64,000 nucleotides of DNA from Desertivirga arenae. GTDB lineage: Bacteria; Bacteroidota; Bacteroidia; Sphingobacteriales; Sphingobacteriaceae. Below are positions 1 to 8,502 of the stretch, piece by piece; positions within the stretch are counted from its first letter, which is position 1; every line of letters begins with the position of its first letter. The position numbers were made by a program, and so were the translations under genes. The notes below the pieces were generated by a model. The model was not told the DNA's origin and made no database searches. It was given only the letters and a program-made list of their open reading frames with translations. The stretch lies in contig NZ_JAFEWE010000003.1 of the NCBI RefSeq assembly GCF_017355785.1, positions 372,001-436,000 of the forward strand, written 5' to 3'.

Positions 1-978
1 ATTGTAAACGACCTTTTAGATATATCTAAGATAAACACTGGTCAGCTGCCCTACTCCCTGGAAGTATTTAACTTTTCTGAACTTCTGCAGGATACTGTTA
101 AAAGTCTCCGGATGCATCAGAAAAAGCACGAGTTCATTCTTTCTGCCCCGGAAAAAGTAATGATGAATGGGGATCGGTATCGACTCGAGCAGGTATTAAT
201 CAATTTACTGGAGAATGCTGTAAAATATTCACCGGAAGCAGATAAAGTATTGGTTAGTGCTGAACTTTCTAACAACTATCTAATTGTTTCTATCCGGGAC
301 TTCGGCATTGGTATATCAGAAGAACATGTTTCAAAAATCTTTAACAGGTTTTATAGAGTAGATAACACGTCGACTAAATACCAGGGATTGGGCCTGGGCC
401 TGTTTATAGCTTCAGAAATCCTCAAAAAGCATAATGGAAGTTTCTGGCTTGATAGCAAGCTAGGAGAAGGATCTACTTTCTCATTCCTGCTGCCTTACGA
501 ATTGGAAGCAAAGACCAATACTTACACAGATAATCAAACTTATTTCCGGACGGACTATATCGACATTGCCTATAACAAAGAGCAGAACTGGCTTGAGGCC
601 GACTGGATTGGTTATCAGACCAAACAAACGGTGCAAGAAGGCTGTATGCATATGCTGGACCTCGTAAAATCGACTAGGGTAGAGAAGGTATTAAATAACA
701 ACTCAAAAGTAAAAGGTAACTGGTCCGAAGCGTCGGACTGGGGAAGTACTTTTTGGTTCCCTCTGATGCAGGAAGCGGGTATCGAGTACTTTGCGTGGAT
801 ACAATCGCCTGACATTTTCAGTCAGCTTTCAGCGTTGAAAAGCATTGAAATGAAGAACGGAAAGATTAATATCCACTTCTTTGAGGAAATGAGCGCAGCT
901 GTTGAATGGCTTGAAGGCGTTAAAAGTGAAGCAGAAATTTCCCAATCTAAAATGATTCGAGATGACGGTAGTCAATAA
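1..978 (+). CDS. Sensor histidine kinase, 3' part, with extra C-terminal domain
   Basis: The frame is open from base 1, so the 5' end and the phospho-accepting His lie outside the window; 325 residues are visible. Residues 1-35 (LLDISKI) are the end of the HisKA dimerisation helix. A HATPase domain follows, with N box INLLENAV near residue 67, G1 box DFGIGIS near 100, F box, and G2 box GLGLGLF near 130. The kinase core ends around residue 165. Residues 170-315 form a further domain rich in aromatics (FWFPLMQEAGIEYFAWI), which resembles short stand-alone SpoIIAA/STAS-like proteins of Bacteroidota; that resemblance is from memory. ATP-dependent autophosphorylation in two-component signalling is expected from the family. 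No response regulator is adjacent downstream. Confidence 0.9.
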   Translation: MVNDLLDISKINTGQLPYSLEVFNFSELLQDTVKSLRMHQKKHEFILSAPEKVMMNGDRYRLEQVLINLLENAVKYSPEADKVLVSAELSNNYLIVSIRDFGIGISEEHVSKIFNRFYRVDNTSTKYQGLGLGLFIASEILKKHNGSFWLDSKLGEGSTFSFLLPYELEAKTNTYTDNQTYFRTDYIDIAYNKEQNWLEADWIGYQTKQTVQEGCMHMLDLVKSTRVEKVLNNNSKVKGNWSEASDWGSTFWFPLMQEAGIEYFAWIQSPDIFSQLSALKSIEMKNGKINIHFFEEMSAAVEWLEGVKSEAEISQSKMIRDDGSQ

Positions 979-1032
979 ACACTATCGTCATCTTTATAGA
1001 GGAAGAACTTCAAGGAACGGAACCTAAAAGCT

Positions 1033-1689
1033 CTATTTCTTCTTTTGGTCTTTGTCTGCTTCCTTCTTATCCTCGTCTTTGATCTCTTTTACGTTGAAGT
1101 TATTACCTCGCAGTGAGTACTGCAATAGCTTTTTGCCGGTCGGATTTACGCCAGCAGTATCAGCTTCTTCGAATATTGGAAACTCTCTGAATAACTCACC
1201 ATCCTTAACAAAAACAGAGTCTTTACCCCTGTAAGATTTCCTGGTTGAAGAGGTCAGGTCGGGAAAACGTAACTGCTGTTGCGAACCGCTTTCGGTGAAC
1301 TCGTAAATATACATCTTCAAATAGCTGTCCTTATCCTGTCCTTTTGCCTGAATAAACAGTTCCGGGTTTCCGTCAGAATCCATGTCCATATTCCATACAT
1401 CAGTGATTTCACCTTCAAGCTCACCATTAATGGACTTGTATGCTGCCCGTGCAGAATCAGAACGAAGGATCATATAAGCTCCAACATACTCAGCTCCTCT
1501 TCCCCAGCTAAGAACATCAAAAGTTAGACCTGGCTTAACTTCAATGGCTTTGTGAAAACGAAAGGGTTCTGTTAATTTATTTGATTTTACAGTCGGTGCT
1601 GCTGGCTGTTTTGGTGCATCTTCAGAACTACATGAACTTGCTGCCAGAGCTAACGAAAATGCTGCGATTGAGTAAAATATCTTCATCAT
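1033..1689 (-). CDS. Hypothetical lipoprotein
   Basis: 218 residues. The N-terminus is a lipoprotein signal peptide: two basic/hydrophobic stretches, then LAASSC with the lipidated Cys at residue 20, followed by an acidic/proline-rich spacer. The mature part has no motif I recognise. A DMDSDGNPELFIQ segment near residue 105 resembles an FG-GAP/calcium-binding loop, so a small beta-propeller-like or VCBS-like fold is possible. The tail is highly charged (Lys/Asp/Glu from residue 200). Two consecutive Met codons start the gene; either could be used. It converges with the histidine kinase, with a 54-base gap. The function is unknown; an outer or inner membrane-anchored periplasmic protein is inferred. 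Confidence 0.75.
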   Translation of the reverse strand: MMKIFYSIAAFSLALAASSCSSEDAPKQPAAPTVKSNKLTEPFRFHKAIEVKPGLTFDVLSWGRGAEYVGAYMILRSDSARAAYKSINGELEGEITDVWNMDMDSDGNPELFIQAKGQDKDSYLKMYIYEFTESGSQQQLRFPDLTSSTRKSYRGKDSVFVKDGELFREFPIFEEADTAGVNPTGKKLLQYSLRGNNFNVKEIKDEDKKEADKDQKKK

Positions 1690-1857
1690 TGTGTTGCTGA
1701 TCTAAGAAAGAACCTTAGCGGGATAAATGTGTGTATTTTTGTTCCGTCTGCAAAATATCAATAAATCCCCGAAAAGCAAACCATGGGAACATATCCTGAA
1801 AAGCCGTGTACGAGCCATATGCCCATACTGCGGCAATTTGACCCTTAATACAGATAG

Positions 1858-2451
1858 CTATTTGAATTTTATAACTACTTTTTTTCCTGCAATGTTCTCC
1901 AGTAAAGGTTTGAAGATCAACTGAGCATTCTCTTGGGTTTTACCCAGGATGTTCTGTTCCCGCGCATTAGCCTGGATTCGTTGCTCAGCCAGTTTATAAA
2001 TATCTTCGATCATTTCTTGTCGGTCTTGAGGCATAAAAACACCGCTTAGGTCGTACACTTTAGATCGTTGATGGTCTAACTTTACATAACAGATCTCCGG
2101 TTTAGGAAGGAAAATGGTAATAGAATCCCCTATGGCTTTTATGTCGTCCTTTACGACTCTGGTCAGATCAATACAACCTGTTACTTCTCCTGCTGCCACA
2201 AACAGTATCCTTTTATCAGGCAAGATTGGCCTGCTGATCTTCTTCTCAATCACATCCTTCATGGTATACTTTACCAGTTCCAACTTACCAATATTAGCGA
2301 TCTTTTCAATAATAACGTCTTCGCTCACTTCTGTCCTCGTTTTTAGGAACTCCTTTTTAACGAATACAAAAAGAAAAACGAGAAATGCCAGAATTATGGT
2401 AACAAGAATCAGCAGTACAGCCGTCCTCCTTCTCAAGAGAGTACTTATCAT
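1858..2451 (-). CDS. DUF4230 domain protein
   Basis: 197 residues. Basic residues (RRR) precede one strong membrane helix at about 12-31 (LLILVTIILAFLVFLFVFV). The remaining chain is soluble and carries the DUF4230 pattern: a GKLELVKYTMKDVIEKK segment, a VAAGEVTGCIDLTRV segment, then PEICYVKLDHQRSKVYD. The topology suggests a signal-anchored periplasmic protein. The biochemical role of the family is not established. It lies upstream of nothing obvious; ribE is transcribed in the same direction from 61 bases further upstream, so the two could share a transcript. Confidence 0.8.
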   Translation of the reverse strand: MISTLLRRRTAVLLILVTIILAFLVFLFVFVKKEFLKTRTEVSEDVIIEKIANIGKLELVKYTMKDVIEKKISRPILPDKRILFVAAGEVTGCIDLTRVVKDDIKAIGDSITIFLPKPEICYVKLDHQRSKVYDLSGVFMPQDRQEMIEDIYKLAEQRIQANAREQNILGKTQENAQLIFKPLLENIAGKKVVIKFK

Positions 2452-2512
2452 TTTTCTATAACGTTACGAATCTTAATATCGTTTTCTCCGGATCATTATT
2501 AATAAATCCTGA

Positions 2513-3097
2513 TTAGCGACTCATAAGTTTTGCCACGTATTTACCTATGATATCAAACTCGAGGTTGACGACAGTACCGGATTTCACATGCTGAAGATTA
2601 GTATGCTCATAGGTATATGGGATAATAGCCACTGAAAAACGATCCTCACGAGAATTAACAACGGTTAAACTTATCCCGTTCACACAGATAGAACCTTTTT
2701 CCACCGTTACATTACCTTTGGAGGTATCATATTTGAAGGTATACTCCCAGCTCCCCTCAAGCTTGTTCAAAGCGATACATTCTGCCGTCTGGTCGACATG
2801 TCCCTGCACGATATGCCCGTCAAGCCGACCGTTCATTTGCATGCATCTCTCAAGGTTAACCAGGTCACCTTTGGCAATGGTACCCAAATTAGTTTTAGCA
2901 AGCGTTTCTTCTACCGCAGTTACGGTATGGGTTCCCTCTCCTAATTCTACTACGGTGAGGCAAATACCATTATGTGCAACAGATTGGTCTACCTTTAATT
3001 CAGATGAAATCGGCGAAGCAATGGTTAGCTGAAGATTTCCTTTATCATAATCAGCGGAAATAACATTTCCAAGGGTTTCAATAATACCTGTAAACAT
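2513..3097 (-). CDS. ribE: Riboflavin synthase, alpha chain
   Basis: 194 residues, the normal length. It starts with the diagnostic MFTGIIE and contains two lumazine-binding repeats, about residues 1-97 and 98-190. Each has the hallmark NGICLTV / NGISLTV segment and a VNLE strand. The enzyme dismutates two molecules of 6,7-dimethyl-8-ribityllumazine into riboflavin and the pyrimidinedione precursor, as a cytosolic trimer. No other rib gene is nearby, so the pathway is scattered in this genome. No FMN riboswitch is visible upstream. Confidence 0.95.
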   Translation of the reverse strand: MFTGIIETLGNVISADYDKGNLQLTIASPISSELKVDQSVAHNGICLTVVELGEGTHTVTAVEETLAKTNLGTIAKGDLVNLERCMQMNGRLDGHIVQGHVDQTAECIALNKLEGSWEYTFKYDTSKGNVTVEKGSICVNGISLTVVNSREDRFSVAIIPYTYEHTNLQHVKSGTVVNLEFDIIGKYVAKLMSR

Positions 3098-3169
3098 GCC
3101 CCGAATGTACGAAAGATCATTTTAAGTCGCACAGCCGCCGAAGCCTATGAAAAAATCTTAACAATTCGC

Positions 3170-3244
3170 TTAGAATTGCCAGTCACCAAATTTTCCCTGT
3201 CTGTAATCATCATAGGGATGGTTGATCTCTTCCTGGTTGTTCAT
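3170..3244 (-). CDS. Possible 24-residue micropeptide
   Basis: A 24-codon ORF with ATG start and TAA stop. The product is very polar and aromatic (starts MNNQEEINHPYDDY, ends GDWQF), unlike random AT-rich translation, which would be hydrophobic or Lys/Asn/Ile-rich. No clear Shine-Dalgarno precedes it, which is not unusual in Bacteroidota. It has no known family that I recognise. It lies downstream of nothing on its strand and just upstream of ribE, so it could be a leader peptide of a ribE transcript. Weakly supported: length and composition only. Confidence 0.3.
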   Translation of the reverse strand: MNNQEEINHPYDDYRQGKFGDWQF

Positions 3245-3425
3245 TAGGATCATAAAATTTCTATATGTTCCTTCGCTTGCAATTTAAATGCTTCAATATA
3301 AAAGAGATAGACCTGCAAATCAGTTTTATTAAAATTTGACAAAATCTTTTTTTTCAATTTTATGTTAACAGTGTACCAATTAACAGTGTAAACGTCTGTT
3401 TCCCCTATTTTTAATTGATAATATG

Positions 3426-3433
3426 TATTTTTG
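3426..3433 (+). promoter_or_regulatory. -7 promoter element of rpoN
   Basis: TATTTTTG matches the Bacteroidota -7 consensus TAnnTTTG. It lies 11 bases before the ATG at 3445, so the mRNA would have almost no leader. No good -33 box is seen at the usual distance. Its position rules out the upstream TTG (3415) as the start. Confidence 0.5.
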
Positions 3434-3444
3434 GGGCACTATAT

Positions 3445-4923
3445 ATGCTTAAACAAAATTTACAACAGAAGCTACTTCAGAAATTATCGCCGCAGCAGAT
3501 ACAGTTTATCAAGCTGCTGCAAGTGCCTACTGTTGCATTAGATACTCGTATAAAAGAAGAGTTGGAGGAAAATCCGGCTTTGGAAGACCTTAGTTTGGCT
3601 AACCTTAACGACCCCGTAGAACAGTATCCAGACAAAGACCCTGACGATTCGAACTATGAAAATGAAGAAAGTTCAGGGGACGAGATGGACGAGTTCAACA
3701 TCGACGATTACCTGCAGGAAGACAATCTTAATGATTATGGTTCGAAATATGACCAGAACGGGGATGATGAAGATGACCGGAAAGAGATTCCAATTGCGGT
3801 ACAGAGCACTTTTTATGAGAGCTTGCAACAACAGCTGGATCTGGTTCCTCTATCTGACAAAGATTTCCAGATTGGCCAACAAATCATTGGCAGCATTGAC
3901 GAGGATGGGTACTTAAGAAGACCAATTACATCACTTATCGATGATCTTGCCTTTTCTCAGAATGTGTTTGCTGAAGAACCAGAGGTAGAGGAAATGCTTA
4001 GACTGATACAAAGCTTTGAACCAGCAGGTATCGGTGCCCGTGATTTGAAAGAATGCTTATTGATCCAGTTACGTAAAAAGGACATCAATAATCCTCTCAT
4101 TGTTAAAGCAATCCGTATTGTGGAGAACTATCTTGACGAGTTCACCCGTAAACATTACGATAAACTGGAGAAGGTGTTGAATGTAAGCCCTGAGGAGTTA
4201 AAGGAGATAGTTAATGAGATCCTTAAACTGAACCCAAAGCCAGGTGATTCAAATGAGGTTAGCACCAAGCACCTTCAGATTATTCCGGACTTCCATATCA
4301 GCAATAATTCTGGCACCTTGGTACTTACTTTAAATGCACAAAACGCTCCGGAGCTTCGTGTGAGTCGCTCCTATCAGGATATGTTTGAGCATTACGATAA
4401 AGCCTCTCAAAAAGATAAAAAGCTTAAGGAAGCAGTTCAGTTTGTAAAACAGAAACTAGACTCGGCAAAATGGTTTATAGATGCAATTAAGCAAAGACAG
4501 CAGACATTGCTTAAGACCATGAATGCGATAATGCACTATCAGTATGATTATTTCCTCACGGGAGATGAGCGTAACCTGAGGCCGATGATCCTTAAAGATA
4601 TTGCCGACAAGATCGGAATGGACATATCTACAGTTTCGCGGGTGGCAAATTCCAAATATGTTCAGACAGAGTTTGGTACATTCTTATTGAAATCATTCTT
4701 CTCGGAGGCGATCCAAACCGAAAGCGGCGAAGAAGTATCTAATAAGGAGGTTAAAAAGATTCTTGAAGAGTGTATTGGCAATGAAGATAAAAGGCACCCT
4801 TTAGCAGATGAGAAACTTGCTGAGATCCTAAAAGAGAAGGGATATAACATTGCCAGGCGAACTGTAGCCAAATACCGTGAAGCGATGAATATTCCGGTTG
4901 CCCGCTTAAGGAAGGAACTTTAG
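3445..4923 (+). CDS. rpoN: RNA polymerase sigma-54 factor
   Basis: 492 residues from ATG 3445. An in-frame TTG at 3415 is rejected because a promoter element separates it from the ATG and because families start MLKQ-like. Region I is Gln/Leu-rich (LQQKLLQKLSPQQIQFIKLLQ) and contacts enhancer-binding ATPases. Region II, about residues 50-125, is strikingly acidic. Region III carries the core-binding and DNA-binding parts, with an HTH near STVSRVANSKYV. The C-terminal RpoN box ARRTVAKYRE is intact and binds the -24 element. The factor needs AAA+ activators, and none are encoded in this window. A strong terminator follows directly. Confidence 0.97.
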   Translation: MLKQNLQQKLLQKLSPQQIQFIKLLQVPTVALDTRIKEELEENPALEDLSLANLNDPVEQYPDKDPDDSNYENEESSGDEMDEFNIDDYLQEDNLNDYGSKYDQNGDDEDDRKEIPIAVQSTFYESLQQQLDLVPLSDKDFQIGQQIIGSIDEDGYLRRPITSLIDDLAFSQNVFAEEPEVEEMLRLIQSFEPAGIGARDLKECLLIQLRKKDINNPLIVKAIRIVENYLDEFTRKHYDKLEKVLNVSPEELKEIVNEILKLNPKPGDSNEVSTKHLQIIPDFHISNNSGTLVLTLNAQNAPELRVSRSYQDMFEHYDKASQKDKKLKEAVQFVKQKLDSAKWFIDAIKQRQQTLLKTMNAIMHYQYDYFLTGDERNLRPMILKDIADKIGMDISTVSRVANSKYVQTEFGTFLLKSFFSEAIQTESGEEVSNKEVKKILEECIGNEDKRHPLADEKLAEILKEKGYNIARRTVAKYREAMNIPVARLRKEL

Positions 4924-4934
4924 GTTAATAATTT

Positions 4935-4985
4935 AACAAGAAAGGTCAGCACTGAATTACTTAGTGCTGACCTTTCTTGTTTTAA
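4935..4985 (+). terminator. Rho-independent terminator after rpoN
   Basis: Perfect 19-bp stem (4935-4953 with 4963-4981), 9-base loop, short T run after it. It sits between rpoN and the convergent MaoC gene and probably serves both strands. Confidence 0.85.
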
Positions 4986-5049
4986 AAAAACTAAAAGACA
5001 TTAATCCTTCTTGAGTAAGGTTTGCTCCTGATGTTTTTTATATAACTTC

Positions 5050-5514
5050 TTATTCCTTATTAAAGTGATACAGGAATACCGTATTACCCGTATAGGCAGG
5101 CTTCTTTTGATCTTTTATCTCTAGTTCGACCCTTATCGTTGCTTTTGTAACTCCTCTCAGGTCTGCTATTTCTGCTAATTTTGCTTTTAGCCTCACCTCA
5201 CTGTTCACTACCACAGCCTGACCAAACCTGAATTCTTCTATACCGTAATTGATCTCCATCTTCAGGTTCTGAATATCTGCGATCTGCTTCCAAAGGTAGG
5301 GTATTAAGGAAAGAGTAAGATAACCGTGAGCAATAGTTGCTTTAAACGGACTATCCATACTTGCTTTATCTGCGTCGGTGTGGATCCACTGATGATCCTG
5401 GGTGGCATCTGCAAACTTGTTAATCTGTTCTTGCGTGATCTTATGCCACTCAGATACACCTAACTCTTTTCCCGAATATTCTTCGAACTCCTTGTAATTC
5501 CTAATAACCAGCAT
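5050..5514 (-). CDS. MaoC-like (R)-specific enoyl-CoA hydratase
   Basis: 154 residues forming a single hot-dog domain. The hydratase motif is present: DATQDHQWIHTD with the catalytic Asp/His pair near residues 36-46, followed by the IAHGYLTLSL central helix. The family hydrates trans-2-enoyl-CoA to (R)-3-hydroxyacyl-CoA; the real substrate here is unknown. The gene stands alone, with no fatty-acid or PHA genes around it. The length matches single-domain MaoC proteins. Confidence 0.85.
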   Translation of the reverse strand: MLVIRNYKEFEEYSGKELGVSEWHKITQEQINKFADATQDHQWIHTDADKASMDSPFKATIAHGYLTLSLIPYLWKQIADIQNLKMEINYGIEEFRFGQAVVVNSEVRLKAKLAEIADLRGVTKATIRVELEIKDQKKPAYTGNTVFLYHFNKE

Positions 5515-5669
5515 GCATTAAAGTTTTATTGCCCGATAATACAACAATAAAGGAAGTTTAAATCATCTTTTTTAAAATACTATTGCTGATTTGCTTATAA
5601 TTTTTCTCTTAGTGTTGTCAATCAAGCAGGGTTATGACTTGAGTCAATTTTTAACCCCATTATTCATGC

Positions 5670-5677
5670 TAGATTTG
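5670..5677 (+). promoter_or_regulatory. -7 element of the zinc-ribbon gene
   Basis: TAGATTTG fits TAnnTTTG, 20 bases before the ATG at 5698. A -33 box is not clear. Confidence 0.45.
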
Positions 5678-5697
5678 TACAAGCAAAAACAAATAAT

Positions 5698-5895
5698 ATG
5701 AATAACGGACATAGCTGCAAAAGAGTAAACGTATCAGATTTCAAATGCAATATCTGTAATGGTCCTTTGAACTACATACAATTGTTGAACGACAGTATTC
5801 GTATCCAGGAAGATTTCTTCGAGTGTGACCATTGCGGAACTAGAATAGAAAGTAAATTTTTAAGAGAAGAAGACATCCCTGAGTTCTATGACTAA
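5698..5895 (+). CDS. Small zinc-ribbon protein
   Basis: 65 residues. Two knuckles, CNIC at about 17-20 and CDHC at about 43-46, spaced to bind one zinc ion. An acidic tail (REEDIPEFYD) follows. No further domain. It has its own -7 element and a hairpin terminator downstream, so it is an independent transcript. The role is not known; protein-protein or nucleic-acid contact is typical of such ribbons. Confidence 0.65.
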   Translation: MNNGHSCKRVNVSDFKCNICNGPLNYIQLLNDSIRIQEDFFECDHCGTRIESKFLREEDIPEFYD

Positions 5896-5919
5896 AAGAC
5901 TTAGTGGATGGTATTTAAA

Positions 5920-5965
5920 AAATGCTACATGAATCAGAATTTGGTTTCCTGCTCATGTAGCATTT
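5920..5965. terminator. Bidirectional hairpin terminator
   Basis: Perfect 13-bp stem (5920-5932 with 5953-5965) with a 20-base loop, between convergent genes. A run before it and T run after it support use on both strands. Confidence 0.7.
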
Positions 5966-5985
5966 CACATTTTTAGCGCTCGTGA

Positions 5986-6750
5986 TTACTTAGCGAATAT
6001 TTCTGTGAAGAATAGTTTCATATGAGCCCAGGAGCGCCTGGCTGCTGCCTCATTATAAGCCGCTCCTTTTGACTTATCTGTACCCGCCTTTGGTTCTGTA
6101 AAAGAATGAACAGCATCTGCATAATAAACCATTTGCCAGTCAGCCTTGGCTGCGCGCATCTCATTCTGAAAGGCATCAGCCTGCTCCTTCGGAACAAAAG
6201 GATCATCAGCACCGTGCAACACCAATACTTTAGGTTTAACCAAAGAAGTTTCTTCAGGTCCTTTATCTAAACCACCGTGAAAAGAGACAACACCTTTAAC
6301 TGGAAAATTAGCCCTGGCTGCTTCTAATGCTCCCGTGCCACCAAAACAATAACCTATCACTGCAATTTTTTCAGGGTCGGCTCCCGCTTTAATTACCTGA
6401 TCTATGGCTGCCTTTATCCTTGCCCGGTATATGTTCCTGTTTAATTTGTAATAGCCCGACAACTTACCCGCATCCTGTACAGTCTTAGGAGCCTCGTTTT
6501 CACCATAGGCGTCGGCAGCAAGGGCTACATAACCTAATTTGCCCAACTCTTCTGCAGATTCTCTCTCGTGATCTGTCAGTCCCATCCAGGCGTGCAGGAT
6601 AACAACTCCAGGAGCCTTAACTCTCAGTCCTTTCGGCTTCACCAGGTATCCTTTCAGTTTTGTTGTTCCCTCATTGTAATGTAGGTCAGTGCCCTGTCCA
6701 AAAACAGAACTTGCCATTAACGTTAAAATCAGAATAGTAAATAGTTTCAT
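5986..6750 (-). CDS. Secreted dienelactone hydrolase family protein
   Basis: 254 residues from the ATG at 6750. The alternative ATG at 6756 would abut a GGGAG ribosome-binding site, whereas 6750 gives normal spacing. A signal peptide (LFTILILTLMASSVFGQ) is cleaved near residue 19. The alpha/beta-hydrolase fold carries the DLH triad: Cys135 in GYCFGG, Asp182/183 in GADDPFVP, and His215 in AVHSF. DLH enzymes hydrolyse dienelactones, but secreted members often act on other esters, so the substrate is open. It is preceded by a TATTTTTG element on its own strand. Confidence 0.88.
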   Translation of the reverse strand: MKLFTILILTLMASSVFGQGTDLHYNEGTTKLKGYLVKPKGLRVKAPGVVILHAWMGLTDHERESAEELGKLGYVALAADAYGENEAPKTVQDAGKLSGYYKLNRNIYRARIKAAIDQVIKAGADPEKIAVIGYCFGGTGALEAARANFPVKGVVSFHGGLDKGPEETSLVKPKVLVLHGADDPFVPKEQADAFQNEMRAAKADWQMVYYADAVHSFTEPKAGTDKSKGAAYNEAAARRSWAHMKLFFTEIFAK

Positions 6751-6778
6751 TTTCATCTCCCTTTATAATTTCGGAGGA

Positions 6779-6786
6779 CAAAAATA
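6779..6786 (-). promoter_or_regulatory. -7 element of the dienelactone hydrolase gene
   Basis: On the minus strand this reads TATTTTTG (TAnnTTTG), 28 bases upstream of the chosen ATG. No -33 box is evident. Confidence 0.45.
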
Positions 6787-7016
6787 AATCACTAAGGTTG
6801 AAAATACCACTCTTTTGATGGTACTCCTATTCTTGACATTCACCTTGCAATAAAGCGACTTTAACGTGAATTAAGGAACGGCTATTGCAGTCAAGAATGC
6901 GTAGATTAGAATCATTCCAGAAACAAGCGGTTTAATCGCAGATTGAAGCAGAGCAAGTTTCTTTCTTATCTGCAACAATTTGCGGATCAAACACTTTAAT
7001 AAAAAAAGGGAACGAC

Positions 7017-8459
7017 ATGAGCAAAGATGATAACTTGTTAGAAAGCCTTGCTGATAACGAGTATGAATATGGGTTTACGACAGATATAGAGATGGACGTA
7101 GCGCCGAAAGGCTTAAATGAAGACACCGTTCGTTTTATATCGGCGAAGAAAAATGAGCCTGAATGGCTGTTAGAGTGGCGACTTAAAGCCTTCAGGTATT
7201 TTCTGCAGATGAAGATGCCCCAGTGGCAAAACTTCGAGATGCCTGAGTTTGACTTTCAGGATATCTCCTACTACGCAGCACCGAAAAAGAAAACGTTGAA
7301 GAGCCTTGATGAGGTCGATCCGGAGTTGTTGGACACTTTCAACAAGCTGGGAATACCTCTCGACGAACAGAAATTACTTTCAGGAGTGGCGGTTGATGCT
7401 GTATTTGACAGTGTTTCTGTGGCTACTACTTTTCGTGAGAAACTAGCTGAGCAAGGAGTTATTTTCTGCTCATTTGGCGAAGCGGTAAAGGAACATCCGG
7501 ACCTGGTAAAGAAGTATCTGGGGACAGTAGTCCCACCAGGAGATAACATTTTCGCAGCTCTCAATGCTGCTGTTTTTTCTGACGGATCCTTCGCATATAT
7601 TCCAAAAGGTGTAAGATGCCCTATGGAGCTTTCTACTTATTTCCGTATTAACGCAAAGAACACCGGCCAGTTTGAACGGACATTGCTTGTTGCCGACGAG
7701 GGAAGTTACGTAAGCTACCTTGAAGGGTGTACGGCACCAATGCGCGACGAAAATCAGTTACATGCTGCAGTGGTAGAACTTGTGGCGATGGACAATGCAG
7801 AGATAAAATACTCCACTGTACAAAATTGGTATCCTGGCGATAAAGATGGAAAAGGAGGAGTTTACAACTTTGTTACAAAGAGAGGTATTTGTAAAGGTAA
7901 TGGAGCTAAAATATCATGGACACAGGTAGAAACAGGCTCATCTATCACATGGAAATACCCAAGTGTAATTCTTAAAGGTGATAACTCTGTTGGGGAATTC
8001 TATTCGGTTGCCCTTACACGAAACAAGCAAATAGCTGATACCGGAACCAAGATGATACATCTTGGAAAAAACACCAAAAGCAGGATCATCTCTAAAGGTA
8101 TTTCTGCAGGGAATAGTCAGAACAGCTACAGAGGCCAGGTAAGTATTCATGGGAACTCCTCGGGCTCAAGGAATTTCACCCAGTGCGACTCCCTTCTTAT
8201 CGGCGACCGTTGTGGAGCACATACCTTCCCCTATATCGAAAACCGCAACAGTTCATCTGTAGTAGAACATGAGGCAACAACATCTAAAATAGCTGAAGAT
8301 CAAATATTTTATCTTAATCAAAGAGGTATTGATACTGAGAAAGCTGTAGCGCTGATCGTTAATGGTTACGCGAGTGAAGTATTGAATAAGTTGCCAATGG
8401 AATTTGCGAGTGAAGCCCGGAAATTACTGGCCATCTCCCTCGATGGAAGCGTGGGCTAA
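7017..8459 (+). CDS. sufB: Fe-S cluster assembly scaffold SufB
   Basis: 480 residues, the normal length. The conserved core is intact, including [57 protein letters not shown] and the C-terminal [22 protein letters not shown]. It forms the SufBC2D scaffold that receives sulfur from SufSE and builds a cluster in the cytosol. The start is preceded by a purine-rich site (AAAAAGGGA). It is the first gene of a six-gene operon; no SufA/HesB or IscR-type regulator precedes it, and about 260 bases upstream show no clear promoter box. Confidence 0.97.
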   Translation: MSKDDNLLESLADNEYEYGFTTDIEMDVAPKGLNEDTVRFISAKKNEPEWLLEWRLKAFRYFLQMKMPQWQNFEMPEFDFQDISYYAAPKKKTLKSLDEVDPELLDTFNKLGIPLDEQKLLSGVAVDAVFDSVSVATTFREKLAEQGVIFCSFGEAVKEHPDLVKKYLGTVVPPGDNIFAALNAAVFSDGSFAYIPKGVRCPMELSTYFRINAKNTGQFERTLLVADEGSYVSYLEGCTAPMRDENQLHAAVVELVAMDNAEIKYSTVQNWYPGDKDGKGGVYNFVTKRGICKGNGAKISWTQVETGSSITWKYPSVILKGDNSVGEFYSVALTRNKQIADTGTKMIHLGKNTKSRIISKGISAGNSQNSYRGQVSIHGNSSGSRNFTQCDSLLIGDRCGAHTFPYIENRNSSSVVEHEATTSKIAEDQIFYLNQRGIDTEKAVALIVNGYASEVLNKLPMEFASEARKLLAISLDGSVG

Positions 8460-8502
8460 GGCAGGGATAAGTTAAAAATGAATAATAATTAAAACGACAT
8501 AC

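Larger units (their letters stand above)
3098..3444. other. Intergenic region between ribE and rpoN
   Basis: About 350 bases between two divergent genes, AT-rich. It holds one possible 24-codon ORF on the minus strand (3170-3244) and the rpoN -7 element (3426-3433). Nothing else is recognisable. Confidence 0.6.

Noticed and set aside
1727-1924. Plus-strand frame with a CPYCG motif, preceded by TATTTTTG
   Set aside because: The promoter-like box lies inside the frame, the product overlaps the 3' end of the DUF4230 gene and the motif is a single CxxC. Too weak for a gene.
3415-3444. Upstream TTG start of rpoN
   Set aside because: It is separated from the ATG by a good -7 element and does not fit the family N-terminus.
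6932-7126. Minus-strand frame with Cys-rich end (ETCSASICD)
   Set aside because: It overlaps the sufB start on the opposite strand, has no promoter or homology I recognise; probably a shadow of sufB.
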